From the NCBI GenBank assembly GCA_016081115.2, contig CM071930.1:26613641-26677640 (forward strand): a DNA stretch of 64,000 nt, given 5' to 3'. This DNA is from Rehmannia glutinosa (Eukaryota > Streptophyta > Magnoliopsida > Lamiales > Orobanchaceae). Made by a program: the position numbers and the translations under genes. Below the pieces are notes generated by a model that worked only from the letters and a program-made list of their open reading frames with translations, searched no databases and was not told the DNA's origin. Positions 36,281-48,140 of the stretch are shown piece by piece (positions within the stretch are counted from its first letter, which is position 1; the number at the start of each line of letters is the position of its first letter).

Positions 36281-38728
36281 ATGGCACCATTCGTTACTCT
36301 TATTCGCGACCTCAACAATACCCAACAATTGTGGGTTGTCAAACTGAGACTTATTCGACTTTATGAGAAGCCCTCTTTCACGGATAAAAATGTCATTGGT
36401 ACACTAGAATGTGTTTTCCACGACAGTGTGGTACGTAGTTTTGAATTCTTCATTGTCTTTAATTTTCAGTTTTAAGTACACATAAATTTTTGATTAAAAT
36501 TTATTTTAATGAAATCTATTACAGGGTGACCGCATTCATGCCACCATAAGGAAATTCCAGATTGCTAATTTCAAAAAGTTGTTCAAAGAGGGACATGTCT
36601 ATGTCATCAAGAATTTTCTGATAACAAAGCAAACAGACAAGTATAGAACAACGTCCACAAAAAATAAGATATTGTTTTATGGCAAAACTCGTGTATTTGA
36701 GATGTTTGAGCAGTCTTTTCCAAGATTTATGTTTGATTTCCAGAATTTTGGTGATTTAGCTAATCCGGATAAGGTGGACGATACAATGTTGCTAGGTATA
36801 TTTATTTGGTTTTTTTGCTTTATTTACTTTAAATTTTGTCGAAATATATATGAATTTTTTTGTTACTTTTTTTTCAGATGTGATGGGGAGAGTTGTTTCA
36901 ATGCACAGTGCACAAAATAAGGACATTGATGGGAGGGTTACAAGATTCATCGAGATAACCCTAGAAGATTTAGAGTAATTTTCTTATTATTTTCTGCACA
37001 CTTCATTTTAATGTAAACTAACCCTTACATTTCTATAGGAATAGGCGTATTTCGTGTACACTTTGGGAAGATTACGTAGAACAAATTCTTCCTCATTTGG
37101 AGAACAACATATCCAACCCCGTTGTTGTGATTCTACAAATGGGGCGTGCAAACTTTTTAAAGGTATCTCATTATTGAAATAATAATATATTCAACAAATA
37201 TTTTTGTTGTCCATCATAATTAAATTAATTAATTTTTGATTAATTTTGAAACAGTAAGTGAAGGTGTCTAATACCTATTATGTTACAAAGTCGATTGTTA
37301 ATGAAGCCATTGAGGAAATTGAATATTTTAAGAGAAGGTTTGTTTGAATAAATATAGTTCATTATATTTAATCATATATTAAATTATTATTGATTATTAT
37401 TTTACTATTTCAGTCTTATGGCCAGAAATAATCCAACATTTTCGATTAGCCATGTTTCAAATCCACGGTCTACAAGTGTGTTGGAGGATCTAGAATCTCC
37501 AAAGTTCACATTGAAGCCGCTAGAACACCTATATGCAAATGATGCTGTAATTTATTTACAATTTTTTCAGTCTGTTTTGTAAATAATTATTTTAATCTTT
37601 TAATCTTCTAATTTTTTAATTTGTATTATTGTATAGGCTGGTAGTTTTTGGGTTTGTGCGAGAATTATTGGTATCTCGGATGAATGGTGGTACATATCTT
37701 GCACACGATGTACCAAAAAATTGCATCCAGCTGTTGATCAGCTTTACTGCATCAAATGTGACCAATTGCGGAGACTGTCAGATACGGTAATTTTTAATGT
37801 TCATTATATTTGAACATTATAAAATTAAATTGCTTTTAATGGTTTTTCTAATTTCTAATTTTTATTTGTCGTTTTTTATATTAATAGATACATGATAAAC
37901 TTTCAAGTGGTTGATGAATCTGCAAGTGCCACATTGCTTTGTTGGGATAGAGAATGTGAGATGTTGATAGGGAAATCTTGTGTGGATTTAAGGAATGAAA
38001 TTGTTCAGGTTTGTAATTTTCAAAAAGATTAGCTATTTAATCCATATATCAAAATTTAAACATATATATATATAATTAAAAGTTGTATTATTCTGTATTT
38101 ATTTAGAAAGAGGTAGGTGGCGAAATTCAATGTATGGTGAGTGAGCCCCGATTTGAAAGCTCAAATTGGCAAGATGGTCCTTTTCAAAATTCAAATAAAG
38201 AGGAACAACTCCGGAATTATACCGGAGCTTTTTTAGTGGTGAAGTTGACAGCGGATCAAGATTTGGTTTGGAAATATGGAGCTACTTCTCTTGAGAGTAA
38301 GGTAATTATTAGATATTTTTTTGTTTTTTAAATGGAGGTAATTATTAGATATTAACTACCAAACATATAATTTTTTATTTGTTTTTGGTTTTTTTACAAA
38401 ATTAATTTTATATTCTAAAAGAATCGGACTACTTATCAAAACTTCAAGGAGAAGAACTTCGCCATGAAAATGTAAGAATCTGGTCTTTCAGTTTTTTTTT
38501 ATATGTATTCTATTGATTTTTTAATTCTAATTCTTGGTTATTTTGTGTTCATAGGAGTTAGATGAGGAGAGTTCATCGGGGGACGAAGTTAGCACACCTA
38601 GCAAGCTTCTTGGCAAACGCAATCGGTCCGATACGTCGCCACTTGCAAAGAGGGCTTTGAATGAGCAATTTTCATCATCAACAACGAGCATGAAGATGAA
38701 AAGCATTATAAAGAAGGAAAATGATTAG
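36281..38728 (+). CDS. Helitron RPA1-like protein, 11 exons, nearly intact
   Basis: ATG 36281 opens MAPFVTLIRDLNNTQQLWVV. My exon map: 36281-36430, 36525-36795, 36878-36974, 37039-37162, 37255-37337, 37414-37546, 37637-37796, 37888-38008, 38107-38296, 38422-38471, 38555-38728. The OB-fold region has GDRIHATIRK and GHVYVIKNF; next are GRVVSMHSAQNKD, CTLWEDYVEQILPHLE and EYFKRR. A zinc finger with paired C-x2-C (CTRC, CIKC) follows at 37700-37770, as in RPA1's C-terminal domain, then FQVVDESASATLLCWD. The tail is lysine-rich with KRALNEQFSSS. Such proteins bind single-stranded DNA and probably assist rolling-circle transposition. Two joins are imperfect: exon 5 would begin with a TAA codon, and exons 7-8 need a weak alternative donor (CT|GTCAGA). 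It is either very recently damaged or spliced differently from my model. Confidence 0.75.
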
Positions 38729-39505
38729 ATAGATAGTTAATATCAATTTTGGCTTATATAGAGTTTTAGATTATTGGTTATTTAAAAAACCAATTATAGG
38801 AGTTGGGTAGTTTGTTACAATTTATTTGATTGATTTCTATTTGCATGGTTTGAGTACTATTAATAAAAGTTTCTTTTTTATTTGCCTATTCAATTTTCTT
38901 ATTCTTGAATTTATAAGCTTATATTAGTTTTATTTAAATTTTAATGTTTTTAACTATTAATCTTCAATAAGAAACTTTTAGTTTAATAAGTTATTGTGAT
39001 AATGAAAACTGAAGCAATATTAATTATTGAAATTAAAAATACCTATTAGTATTATATTTTTTCGAGACTGGTCACAATCTCTCATTAAATAATTAATTTT
39101 CAAAGACAATTTTTCATGTGTTTTTTATATTTTAATGAATATATTATAACAATATTTTTAATAATATTTTTATTTTACATTCGATGTATTCATTGATTTT
39201 GTTTTTCGATTTGATATTATCGCAATCCATTTTGCAAATGGACATTGCATCTATGGACTTTATTGAGATTTTGTATGTTATTGGGATTTAGGTATTTTTT
39301 AAAAAAATAATTATTTTGTATTTCAGTACTATTGGAAATTTACAATTACTCTTTTAAATTGGTTAAGAATTATTTTTTATTTTACTCTTATTATTAAGTC
39401 ATACATTTGTAGTTGTTACAGTAATGTTGTAATCAAAATAAACATGTAAACTGGTACAACAAACATTAAGACTAATAAAAATTATAAATAAACACATCAA
39501 TCATT
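38729..39505. other. AT-rich region downstream of the RPA-like gene
   Basis: No gene seen. AATAAAAG near 38860 could serve as a poly(A) signal for the RPA-like transcript. Confidence 0.4.
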
Positions 39506-39571
39506 CTTTGAGAACCCAACAGGATTCCACTACTCTCTAGGAGCAGGGTCAATAGGGTTTTTTCCTCAAAG
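39506..39571 (-). ncRNA. Candidate structured RNA element, copy A (Helitron 2)
   Basis: On the minus strand CTTTGAG and CTCAAAG form a perfect 7-bp outer stem (39565-39571 with 39506-39512). AACCC and GGGTT form an inner stem (39555-39559 with 39513-39517). CTGCTC-ctaga-GAGTAG (39530-39546) forms a hairpin with one G-U pair valid only on this strand. TTGACC and TGGAATCCTGTTGG are conserved with the other copies. It lies 780 bases past the RPA-like gene and antisense to it, just as copy C does in Helitron 1. Function unknown. Confidence 0.45.
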
Positions 39572-40590
39572 TTCAATATAGATAACAATTTAAACATAAA
39601 ACACAATCAACAATTAAAATGGAGCCATACCAGACATGTGTTAACTACAATAACAGACATGTGTTAACTACAAACTAAAATTGCTGTAAAATTTAATATC
39701 CTATTCCAGTAGATTAATTAAGATATTTGAACTCCCACAAACACATTTGTTCTAAAAGTAACCAATCGAATTATATAATACAGACAGTTTATGGACAATT
39801 ATTTTATCCAACTATATAACAAATATAAGATTCGAATTTGACTAAATAGTTAATTTAAATTGTGATTTTATAAACATTTAAAAAAAATATTTCAAGCGTA
39901 CACCCTGTGATGTTTAGAAATTAAAAAAATTACCTAAATTGAAAGATACTATTTAACATATCAGAAACATTCCATATATACGCATCCACAGTCTATATAA
40001 ACCGTTTCATTCATGCCAAACGGATTTGCAGAAAAACACACAATATCTCAACACATCTAATACTTCTTCATTATAAACTGTAAATTCTCCTAGCCATAAT
40101 GATAAGAAAGCTAACAGGACACTCTGTTATTGGAATTAAGAGAAATAGGAACTCGAACATGAAAAGGGTATGTTGCTTATTTATTTTATATATTGTAAAC
40201 AAATAGTTGTAATTATTTCTTCACAATTGTATTTCATGTTACGAAATGTCATTGTTTTCTCATCACTATATTCGTACTTATTTCGATACTTATCCCTATC
40301 CTAATATTTACATTTCTTAACAAATAGGTTTTTCATCTTTTTGTAAAGTTTTTGTTTATTTTTCTTTATTTTATCCGGATTACTGAGATAGATATCTATC
40401 TATTCTATGTTCATACTGATGACTATGTTTGTATACTCCACAGTTCTTATGATATTCAAACTACAAAATGAGAATAAAAATGAGGATTACCTTAAATCTT
40501 TGTGAATCACCAAATAACCTTGTTGTAAAATTTCCCCTGCCCACAAGAAATAACAAAGTCAAAATTGATCATATAAAAGTAAATGTAAAT
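39572..40590. other. AT-rich non-coding stretch with a short tandem repeat
   Basis: A phrase CAGACATGTGTTAACTACAA occurs twice in a row at about 39631-39674. Otherwise there is AT-rich DNA with no coding sequence. Confidence 0.45.
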
Positions 40591-40757
40591 TAAAAGTTAA
40601 AATGAATATTATTTCAATACTTATCTTTTTGGTTGCTGATAGTGAAACTCTGTTTCCATACACCAAATATGTTTCAACACCATCCTTTCTCTAATTTTCA
40701 TTCAATTTCACAGGTGATTTTACATCTCATAAATAAAACAATAAGGCAGTTAAAATG

Positions 40758-40830
40758 GACAAATTCTCCAACAGGATTCCAATACTTTCTGAGAGTATGG
40801 TCAAGTTGGTGATAACCTAAAAGTTTTGTC
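40758..40830 (-). ncRNA. Candidate structured RNA element, copy B (Helitron 2)
   Basis: Outer arms GACAAA (minus strand 40830-40825) and TTTGTC (40763-40758) can pair. CCAAC/GTTGG forms the inner stem, and ATACT-ctcagaa-AGTAT the hairpin. The blocks TTGACC and TGGAATCCTGTTGG are unchanged, while the stem sequences differ from copies A and C. The outer stem is weaker here because the 5' side of the loop is longer. Confidence 0.4.
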
Positions 40831-41834
40831 AAACTATATTTAGACAATTAGGATATTAAAAAAATAAACGTTATAAATTTATAATTATTTTTCTTAATCT
40901 TCTTAGTATTTGTTATTTAGATTTTGTAAGACTAGGTAAATAAAATAATTATTTGAATAGTAGAAAAATATTTTTTATACTTAATTTTTTAATCTTAGTA
41001 ACAGAAGAAAAATATTTTGTCATATTGAGTTATATATCTTATAAACAAAATTAATTCAGTTTTATAATTACGAAAAAAATGAAGAATTTTGGTTTTTATT
41101 TGTAAATTAAAACACTAGAAGCATAACGGTTAACATATCTTTTTGTAAAATCATATAAACAAAATGCAAAAATAAACAAAGTAAGTTATAAGTCTTAAAA
41201 AATATCCGGATTATTAGTTAAAATTTTCTACAAAATTAACATTACTAATATTTTAGTATATAATTATTTTTTTGTAAGAAAAAAACCAAAAATTAGACTT
41301 TAATCGGTCTTTAAAAAATTTAAAGAAAATGAGAAAATAAATTAAAATTTCAAAGACAAAATAATATAGAGATAATGGTTTGAATGTTATACATGAATAC
41401 CATATCGTAAATTTTAATAAGTATATTATTTTTTTAAAATAATAAGAACTTGAAAGATCTCGTTAACCAAATATCGAAAAATAATACAAAAAAAAAAATC
41501 TAACACTTCTTTGTTTATCGTTTCAAGATGAAATTATTTTGGAGATAATCGTTTGTATTTTTACATAAATATATTAAAGTAATTTGTGATAAATAATTTT
41601 TTGGTTAAAAAATTACGAAACAGAATGATCTGTTAACCAAAGATCGAAATAAAATACAAAAAATATTAAAAGTTAAAATGAATATTATTTCAATACTTAT
41701 CTTTTTGGTTGCTTTGATAGTGAAACTCATTTCCATACACCAAATATGTTTCAACACCATCCTTTCTCTAATTTTCATTCAATTTCACGGTGATTTTACA
41801 TCTCATAAATAAAACAATAAGGCGAGTTAAAATG

Positions 41835-41906
41835 GACAAATTCTCCAACAGATTCCAATACTTTCTGAGAGTATGGTCAAGTTGGTGATAACCTAAAAGT
41901 TTTGTC
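41835..41906 (-). ncRNA. Candidate structured RNA element, copy D (duplicate of B)
   Basis: Same as copy B, one period (1,076 bp) further on, as part of the tandem duplication. It lacks one base in the conserved TGGAATCCTGTTGG block (one C on the minus strand). Not independent evidence of conservation. Confidence 0.35.
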
Positions 41907-42738
41907 AAACTATATTTAGACAATTAGGATATTAAAAAAATAAACGTTATAAATTTATAATTATTTTTCTTAATCTTCTTAGTATTTGTTATTTAGATTT
42001 TGTAAGACTAGGTAAATAAAATAATTATTTGAATAGTAGAAAAATATTTTTATACTTAATTTTTTAATCTTAGTAATGTAGAAGAAAAATATTTTGTCAT
42101 ATTGGAGTTATATATCTTATAAACAAAATTAATTCAGTTTTATAATTACGAAAAAAAAATGAAGAATTTTGGTTTTTATTTGTAAATTAAAACACTAGAA
42201 GCATAACGGTTAACATATCTGGTAAAATCATAAACAAAATGCAAAAAATAAACAAAGTAAGTTATAAGTCTTAAAAAAATATCCGGATTATTAGTTAAAA
42301 TTTTCTACAAAATTAACATTACTAATATTTTAGTATATAATTATTTTTTTGTAAGAAAAAACCAAAAATTAGACTTTAACTGGTCTTTAAAAAATTTAAA
42401 GAAAATGAGAAAATAAATTAAAATTTCAGTACAAAAATAATATAGGAGATAATGGTTTGAATGTTATACATGAATACCATATCGTAAATTTTAATAAGTA
42501 TATTATTTTTTTAAAATAATAAGAACTTGAAAGATCTGTTAACCAAATATCGAAAAATAATACAAAAAAATCTAACACTTACTGTTTATCGTTCAGTACA
42601 GAAATTATTTTGGAGATAATCGTTTGTATTTTTACATAAATATATTAAAGTAATTTGTGATAAATAATTTTTTTGGTTAAAAAATTACGAAACAGAATGA
42701 TCTGTTAACCAAAGATCGAAATAAAATACAAAAAATAT

Positions 42739-43229
42739 AAGACTTACCGATTACAGCTGAAGACCATGAATATTATGTAGTAAAATCATTTCTTAAAAAT
42801 GTAAAACCGGTGAACCTGAAAATATCAGCAGATCTTCAAGCGTTTGGTATTTTTTGGCATTTTTGGTTCATTTTCATGTAAACCCCAAGAAATAGATTAA
42901 AATCGCGATCTACCCAAAACGTCTGATCCGTTACAAAAACATAATATTTTTTGGTTTACATATGAAAATATTTGTAAATCGACAAAAAACCGTGTGGTTA
43001 TGAAGAAACCACCGGATTTTAGTCACTTACAAGGTAAATGTTCGAAAAACCATGTACATAACCGATTAAAATGACCGAAAACCACCCAAAAAGGCCATCT
43101 CATGAACATTTACAGGTTTAATGTTGGAAACCCTAACTCGAAAATGAACGAAAAAAAATATTAAAACAAACCCAAAAAATGTACCATCTCCTAAAATTAC
43201 ACCCAGTCTTAAGTGGTATGCATAGATTA
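42739..43229. other. Non-coding stretch, no gene seen
   Basis: A-rich DNA with several CCGAAAACC/AAAACCGG words. No frame or RNA signal recognised. Confidence 0.4.
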
Positions 43230-43625
43230 CCAAAAGACTGAAAGATTAGAGATGGGGGTGAGTTAGAGCCGAACTCGGTTCATTTCGAAATGAAGAGAAA
43301 TGACAGAGTAGAGATTAGGGTTTCACAATGAGAGAAAAGGTAGAGAGAGAGTGGTTTTTCGGATAAGAGAGAGTGAGATGAATGAACAAGAACAAAATCG
43401 TGTTCTGCAATTCTCAAAATGAGGGTGGGTGGTTTGTGTGGGATGTGTTGTGGCCATCCGATTTGAAATCGGATGGCCAGTTTTTTTATTTTTTTTTTCA
43501 ATTTTTGGGGATCAAAAGATTAAATCTCCATCGTACACGTCGCCCTCATTCTGGATCCTTCTACAAATTGCTGTTTGCACACATGTATAACTTTTGGCCG
43601 TCCGATCTTAGATCGGATGGCTGTG
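43230..43625 (-). promoter_or_regulatory. Leader-like region with two strong hairpins, pointing left
   Basis: On the minus strand a CTCTCT-rich leader with AACCCTAATCTCTACTC (near 43320) resembles a plant 5' untranslated region. Upstream of it are two related hairpins: 43451-43479 (14-bp perfect arms of TGGCCATCCGATTT, one-base loop) and 43597-43621 (arms GCCGTCCGATCT and AGATCGGATGGC). It faces the structured elements at 42-39.5 kb, as the 3840-4169 leader faces copy C in Helitron 1. Whether it is transcribed is unknown. Confidence 0.4.
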
Positions 43626-44360
43626 ATTTTTTTTATTTTTTTTCGTTTTTTTTAATAACAGAAATTGGTGTATTTGTGTGTAGAGTATGGGCTTTACAAA
43701 GGATCAGATATTTTTAAAAGGGTTGGGCCTCTTCAAATTTCTTAAAATTGTATACCAATCAATTCTATGTTTTTAATATGGCCCAATATGAATTATTTTT
43801 TTGATATTTATTATAAATAATAGCAATATTTAAGATAAAATAGAAAAAATATAAATAAATGATATACAAATTAAAATATTAATTAATTTTATTTAATATT
43901 TCTTTTCAATTCGAAAATTTTTTATTTTGGTAACAATGTTTGATTAAATTATTATCCAAAAATATTAATTTAATTAGAAGATCAATTTATTAAAATTAAT
44001 TGTAAGATATATTATCTAAATTATCTAAATAAAATTTATCTTCCAACATTATATTCTTATACCTTTTAATATATTAGCTAATAATTATATTTTATTTCCA
44101 TTGGTAATAAAATTAAATGATTTGATTTATACAAAATCGAAAATTGTTTATATACATATAAATATATTAGATGATAAGTAAATATATAATAAATTTATAT
44201 TATAAATAAGTATATAATTAGTTTTTTTTTCGTTAATAAAAAATAAATATAAAATTATTTTTGGTTTTTATAATTTCATTAATTTTTGTAAATACATATG
44301 AAATATTTTTAATGATATCATGTGCACTTTAATTAATTATTGATCTTATTTTGTTTTCAT
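43626..44360. other. Very AT-rich region before the Rep/helicase gene
   Basis: No gene seen. Includes long runs of T and A and TATA-like words. It probably holds the promoter or an intron of the Rep/helicase gene. Confidence 0.4.
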
Positions 44361-45117
44361 CTATGCAGAAAATATTAGAAGCTCAAATTTGTCTATTTCT
44401 ACCATGGATGCGACAAGAGATTTGCAAAATTGCCCTAAAAGACCATTATCAAACCATTCACTTATTAACATCACAAATACATATCCTTCAATGTCAACAA
44501 AAGAATAGATGTGCAATCATCGTCGGGTTTGTGTACACTAGGTGGTTTACAAAGTCATTCACGGACTAATATTAATACTGAGATAGTTATATCCCGATTC
44601 TGTCATTACAAATGGTACGTTTCTTTTTTAAAATTAGTAATTTTAATTATTTGTCTTACTGCTTAATATTTAATAGAAATTAGTATTATCGATTACCAAT
44701 ATATTTTTCTAATAAATTTTATTTCTTATTAAATTCAATTTATTTATTTAAATTAATCTAATGAAATGTTCTTTATTTTTCTCGAAAAACAGTTTTGCTA
44801 TCTTTAAAGATTGGTACAAATGTATCCAAACCATTTGAATTGCAGTGGTCGTCAAGTAACATTGTTAATTCAATGCAAAAAACTGCATTTGTTAACATCA
44901 CAAATGGTATATTTAGTTTTCAAATTTTTTATTAGTTTGTATAAATTATGTAATTAAATTACATAATTTCATTTGGGTTGAATATACTTAAGTAAATTGG
45001 TTTTACAATTACAGGGACGTCGTCTTCAAAAACATATTCAACATACAATAAAAAGAAAAAGTGCAGAGGGGAGTCTTCAAGTAGGTCTTTTGACTCGACA
45101 AAAATAATTGATCTAAC

Positions 45118-46457
45118 TGTTAGATAAATGTTTTTATCATGATTTTGATGATTATGTTCGATTTTGTTCAAATATGTTTTCAAACCAAAACTATGTCCCT
45201 AAATGTTGTCTAAATATTTCCGATCAACTTAAAATGTTTTCACTATTTTTCGGAGTATTTCTTGAAGTTTATTTTCAATAAAACATTGGACAACACATTT
45301 GTTTCAGGCTCGACCGGTCGCCCTATAGAGCAACCCGTACCTGAGTTGAGCTAAGAAACAGAAAATGGGACGTAAGAAAAACAGGGCAGGGCGACCGGTC
45401 GACCAGGTGGGCGGCCGGTGTGGTCGGCCGGTCGGCCGGCGGGCGACTGTACTGCACTCGCAAGTTGGATTTTGTTCCAGACTTCTGTTTCGTAAAACGC
45501 GTCAAAAGCAACCGGTCCACGGACTAAGAAGCGACCGGTCGCACCCCCTTCGACCGGTCCCCCGTAAAAATTCGCAGAATTCAATTTCAATCTTATCTCT
45601 GCTGCGACCGGTTGAACCCCATGTTTATCAAAGAAACTATCCGTTGCATTTTCGACAACTTTTCCTTATTTTGTGGGATTGATTTCTAACAGACTATATT
45701 GATAATTTTAAATGGTTTCTTTTGCAGCAAATCACTCTCGAGGAGGAGCCAATGTCCGGAAATCAAAGCCAAGACCTCTCCTATAAATAGAGGCTTCATT
45801 CAAGCAACAAGATACAACACACAATATACAAGCAAAGAGCAATTGAGCAAACACTTTCATATATCTTGTTGTATTAGCTAAGCACTTTCACTTGCACTTA
45901 TTTGAGGTCTAGGCTTTCAATTCTTGATTACACTTGTACTCATATTGTATCAATCATTATTGAGTTGTAATCTTGATTTTGGTCATCATTCAACACAAGA
46001 CATCCTTGTGAGTATTCTTGTGGTAAGAATACACTTGGGTGATCTAGGTGATAGGTGTTTGAAGGTTGTGGTAATCTTCAAAGGTGTTGTAAGAGGGTTG
46101 TGGTAATCCTCAAGGTGGTGTAAGAGGATTGTGGTAATCCTCAAAGTGGTGAAAGAGGATTGTGATAATTCTCAAAGTGGTGAAAAAGGGTTGTGGTAAT
46201 CCTCAAGGTGTTGTATTAATTTTTGGTAAATTAATAATATCTTTTTTTCTTTTTGAAATCCATCCCTGGAGATCTTTGGGGTGGTAGAGGATTAGGCCCT
46301 AGGTGGGTTGAACCTCTTTAAATCAACGAGTGTTGTTTATTTTCCGCATTTACATTTTTGTTATTTACTCGTTGTTTCGAAAAAGAGGGTGATTTGCGAA
46401 AAATCGGCATAATCTATTCACCCCCCCTCTAGATTATTGTAGCCACTTGGACTTACA
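45118..46457 (+). repeat. Copia 2 5' LTR
   Basis: Starts TGTTAGATAAATG and ends CACTTGGACTTACA. A GC-rich island at 45300-45620 has many CGACCGGTCG-like palindromes. A TATAAATAG at about 45782-45790, followed by a leader of CAAGCAACAAGATACAACAC, looks like the promoter and start of the transcript. AAGGTGGTGTAAGAGG-type phrases at 46065-46215 form a short tandem array. Confidence 0.95.
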
Positions 46458-46459
46458 AG

Positions 46460-46472
46460 TGGTATCAAAGAC
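46460..46472 (+). other. Copia 2 primer binding site
   Basis: TGGTATCAAAGAC starts two bases after the LTR. It matches the initiator methionine tRNA complement TGGTATCAGAGC with one change in the core. Confidence 0.8.
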
Positions 46473-46514
46473 AAACTCTTTGGCTAGCTCGTTCCGAGTA
46501 AAGAGGAAAGATCC

Positions 46515-48140
46515 ATGGCTACAAATGATGCTCATCTCACCACCGGCGCCTCTACCAATAAGCCACCACTATTCGACGCCAACAACTACGCATTTTAGAA
46601 AGACCGTATGAAGTGCTTCCTACAAGGGTGCGGGTTTGACATTTGGAATGTGGTCATTGAAGGAGTTGATCAACCAACAAAGAAATCGGAGGATGGCACC
46701 TTGGCTCCTAAACCTTTCAAGGAGTTTGATGAAAACGACAAAAAGGCTTTTTCTCTAAACGGTAAGGCCTTAAATATTTTGCATTGTTCTCTTACCGCCA
46801 CCGAGTACAATCGCATAAGAGGCATAAGGTCGGCACATGAGGTTTGGAAAAAATTAGAGACAATCTATGAAGGGACTAAGAAAGTCAAGCAAGCAAGAAA
46901 GACCATGCTTGTTAAAGACTTCGAAAACTTTAACATGTATGATGGCGAAAGCATCTCCAAAATGGTGGAAAGGCTGACAATATTGTCAATCCTCTTGTGG
47001 CCCTCGGCAAAGTCATCTCCGAAGAAGACAAGGTGACCAAGGTACTAAATGCACTTCGGCTCATGGTCCGAAAAAGTAACGGCAATCACGGAGGCACAAA
47101 ATCTTGAGACACTCAAGTTTGATGAGCTTATTGGAAACCTACTCATCTATGAAGTCTATCTCAAGGAGAGGAAAAATTCCAAACCATCCACAAATCAATC
47201 GGGTATGCAAATTATTCCTAAAGGTCTTGCTTCTTCTTCTAATAATGCATACTATGATAATGATGATGATGATGAGGAGACGGCCGCACTTGTTCGAAAA
47301 TTTGCAAAATTTGTGAATAAAAATAAAGCAAGAAAACCAAGAGATAATGCTTGCTTTAAATGCGGAAAACCCGGGCACTTCATTGCCGATTGCCCAAAGC
47401 TCGATGAAGAGGAGCAAAAGAAAAGGAAGCCTTTCACAAAAAGAAGGCTCTAAATGCGGAAGTCAAAACATGGGATGAACTACTCGAAACAACCGATGAG
47501 GAAGGAGAAACCGAACACGGTCTCATGGCTATAGACGATGAAAACAATGAGGTACACTCAAATTCTTCTACTTCCTCCATAGTTGATGACTTGCAATGTG
47601 ATTTTGATGAATTGCAAATTGAGTTTCAAAATTTAATCGTTAAATACAAAAATTTGAAAAAGGAGCATAAGGAGATTAAGGTTGAAAAGGAAAAATTATT
47701 TACCTCTTATGAATCTCTAGACAAAGCTCATGCTCTTACTCTTACTAGAATTCATTCTCTTGAAACCGAAAAGGAATTGCTCACAAAAGATATTGAATGT
47801 TTGAAAAATGACGTGCATCGTTTCAACATAAGTACGGATAAAGTCACAAAAATTTTAGATGCACAAAGAGGTGAGCATTCCAAATCGGGACTTGGTTATA
47901 AGCCATTTCAAAGTGTTTTTAAGAAAAATAACCAAGGTCCGACTTTTGTACGTGCTAATAATTATAATACTCCTACTTGTTTTTATTGTGGCAAAGTTGG
48001 ACATTATGGTAATAATTGCAAATTGAGAAATAGCTCAAGACATGTTTGGAGACCCAAAGGTCTCAAGACTAACCCCCATGGACCCCAAAATTATAGGATA
48101 CCTAAAAGAAATTCTTTTGTAGATAATAGGGGCCATAACC
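46515..48140 (+). pseudogene. Copia 2 gag (two zinc knuckles and coiled coil)
   Basis: ATG 46515 opens MATNDAHLTTG and meets TAG at 46596, where the family has tryptophan (YAF*KDRMK). The capsid part includes AHEVWKKLETIYEGT near 46835. A shift near 47000 leads to CFKCGKPGHFIADCP (first knuckle, near 47353-47397). Another shift near 47440 leads to a frame rich in E, K and L (47540-47830, predicted coiled coil). The second knuckle CFYCGKVGHYGNNC lies near 47980-48020. Gag forms the particle and packages RNA. It cannot be made intact from this copy. Confidence 0.9.

Larger units (their letters stand above)
40591..42738. repeat. Tandem duplication, two units of ~1,076 bp
   Basis: The unit beginning AAAGTTAAAATGAATATTAT near 40594 repeats at 41670 and runs to about 42738. 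The copies are near identical except for scattered 1-3 base indels and short scrambled words. Each unit contains one copy of the structured element. No coding sequence is present. Confidence 0.9.

Noticed and set aside
39506..39571. Similarity of GAGAGTAGT to part of plant 5S rRNA
   Set aside because: Only nine bases agree, the surroundings do not align, and the other copies vary at these positions.
45323..45682. GC-rich overlapping frames in the copia LTR
   Set aside because: They follow from the palindrome island, not from coding; the second LTR breaks them.
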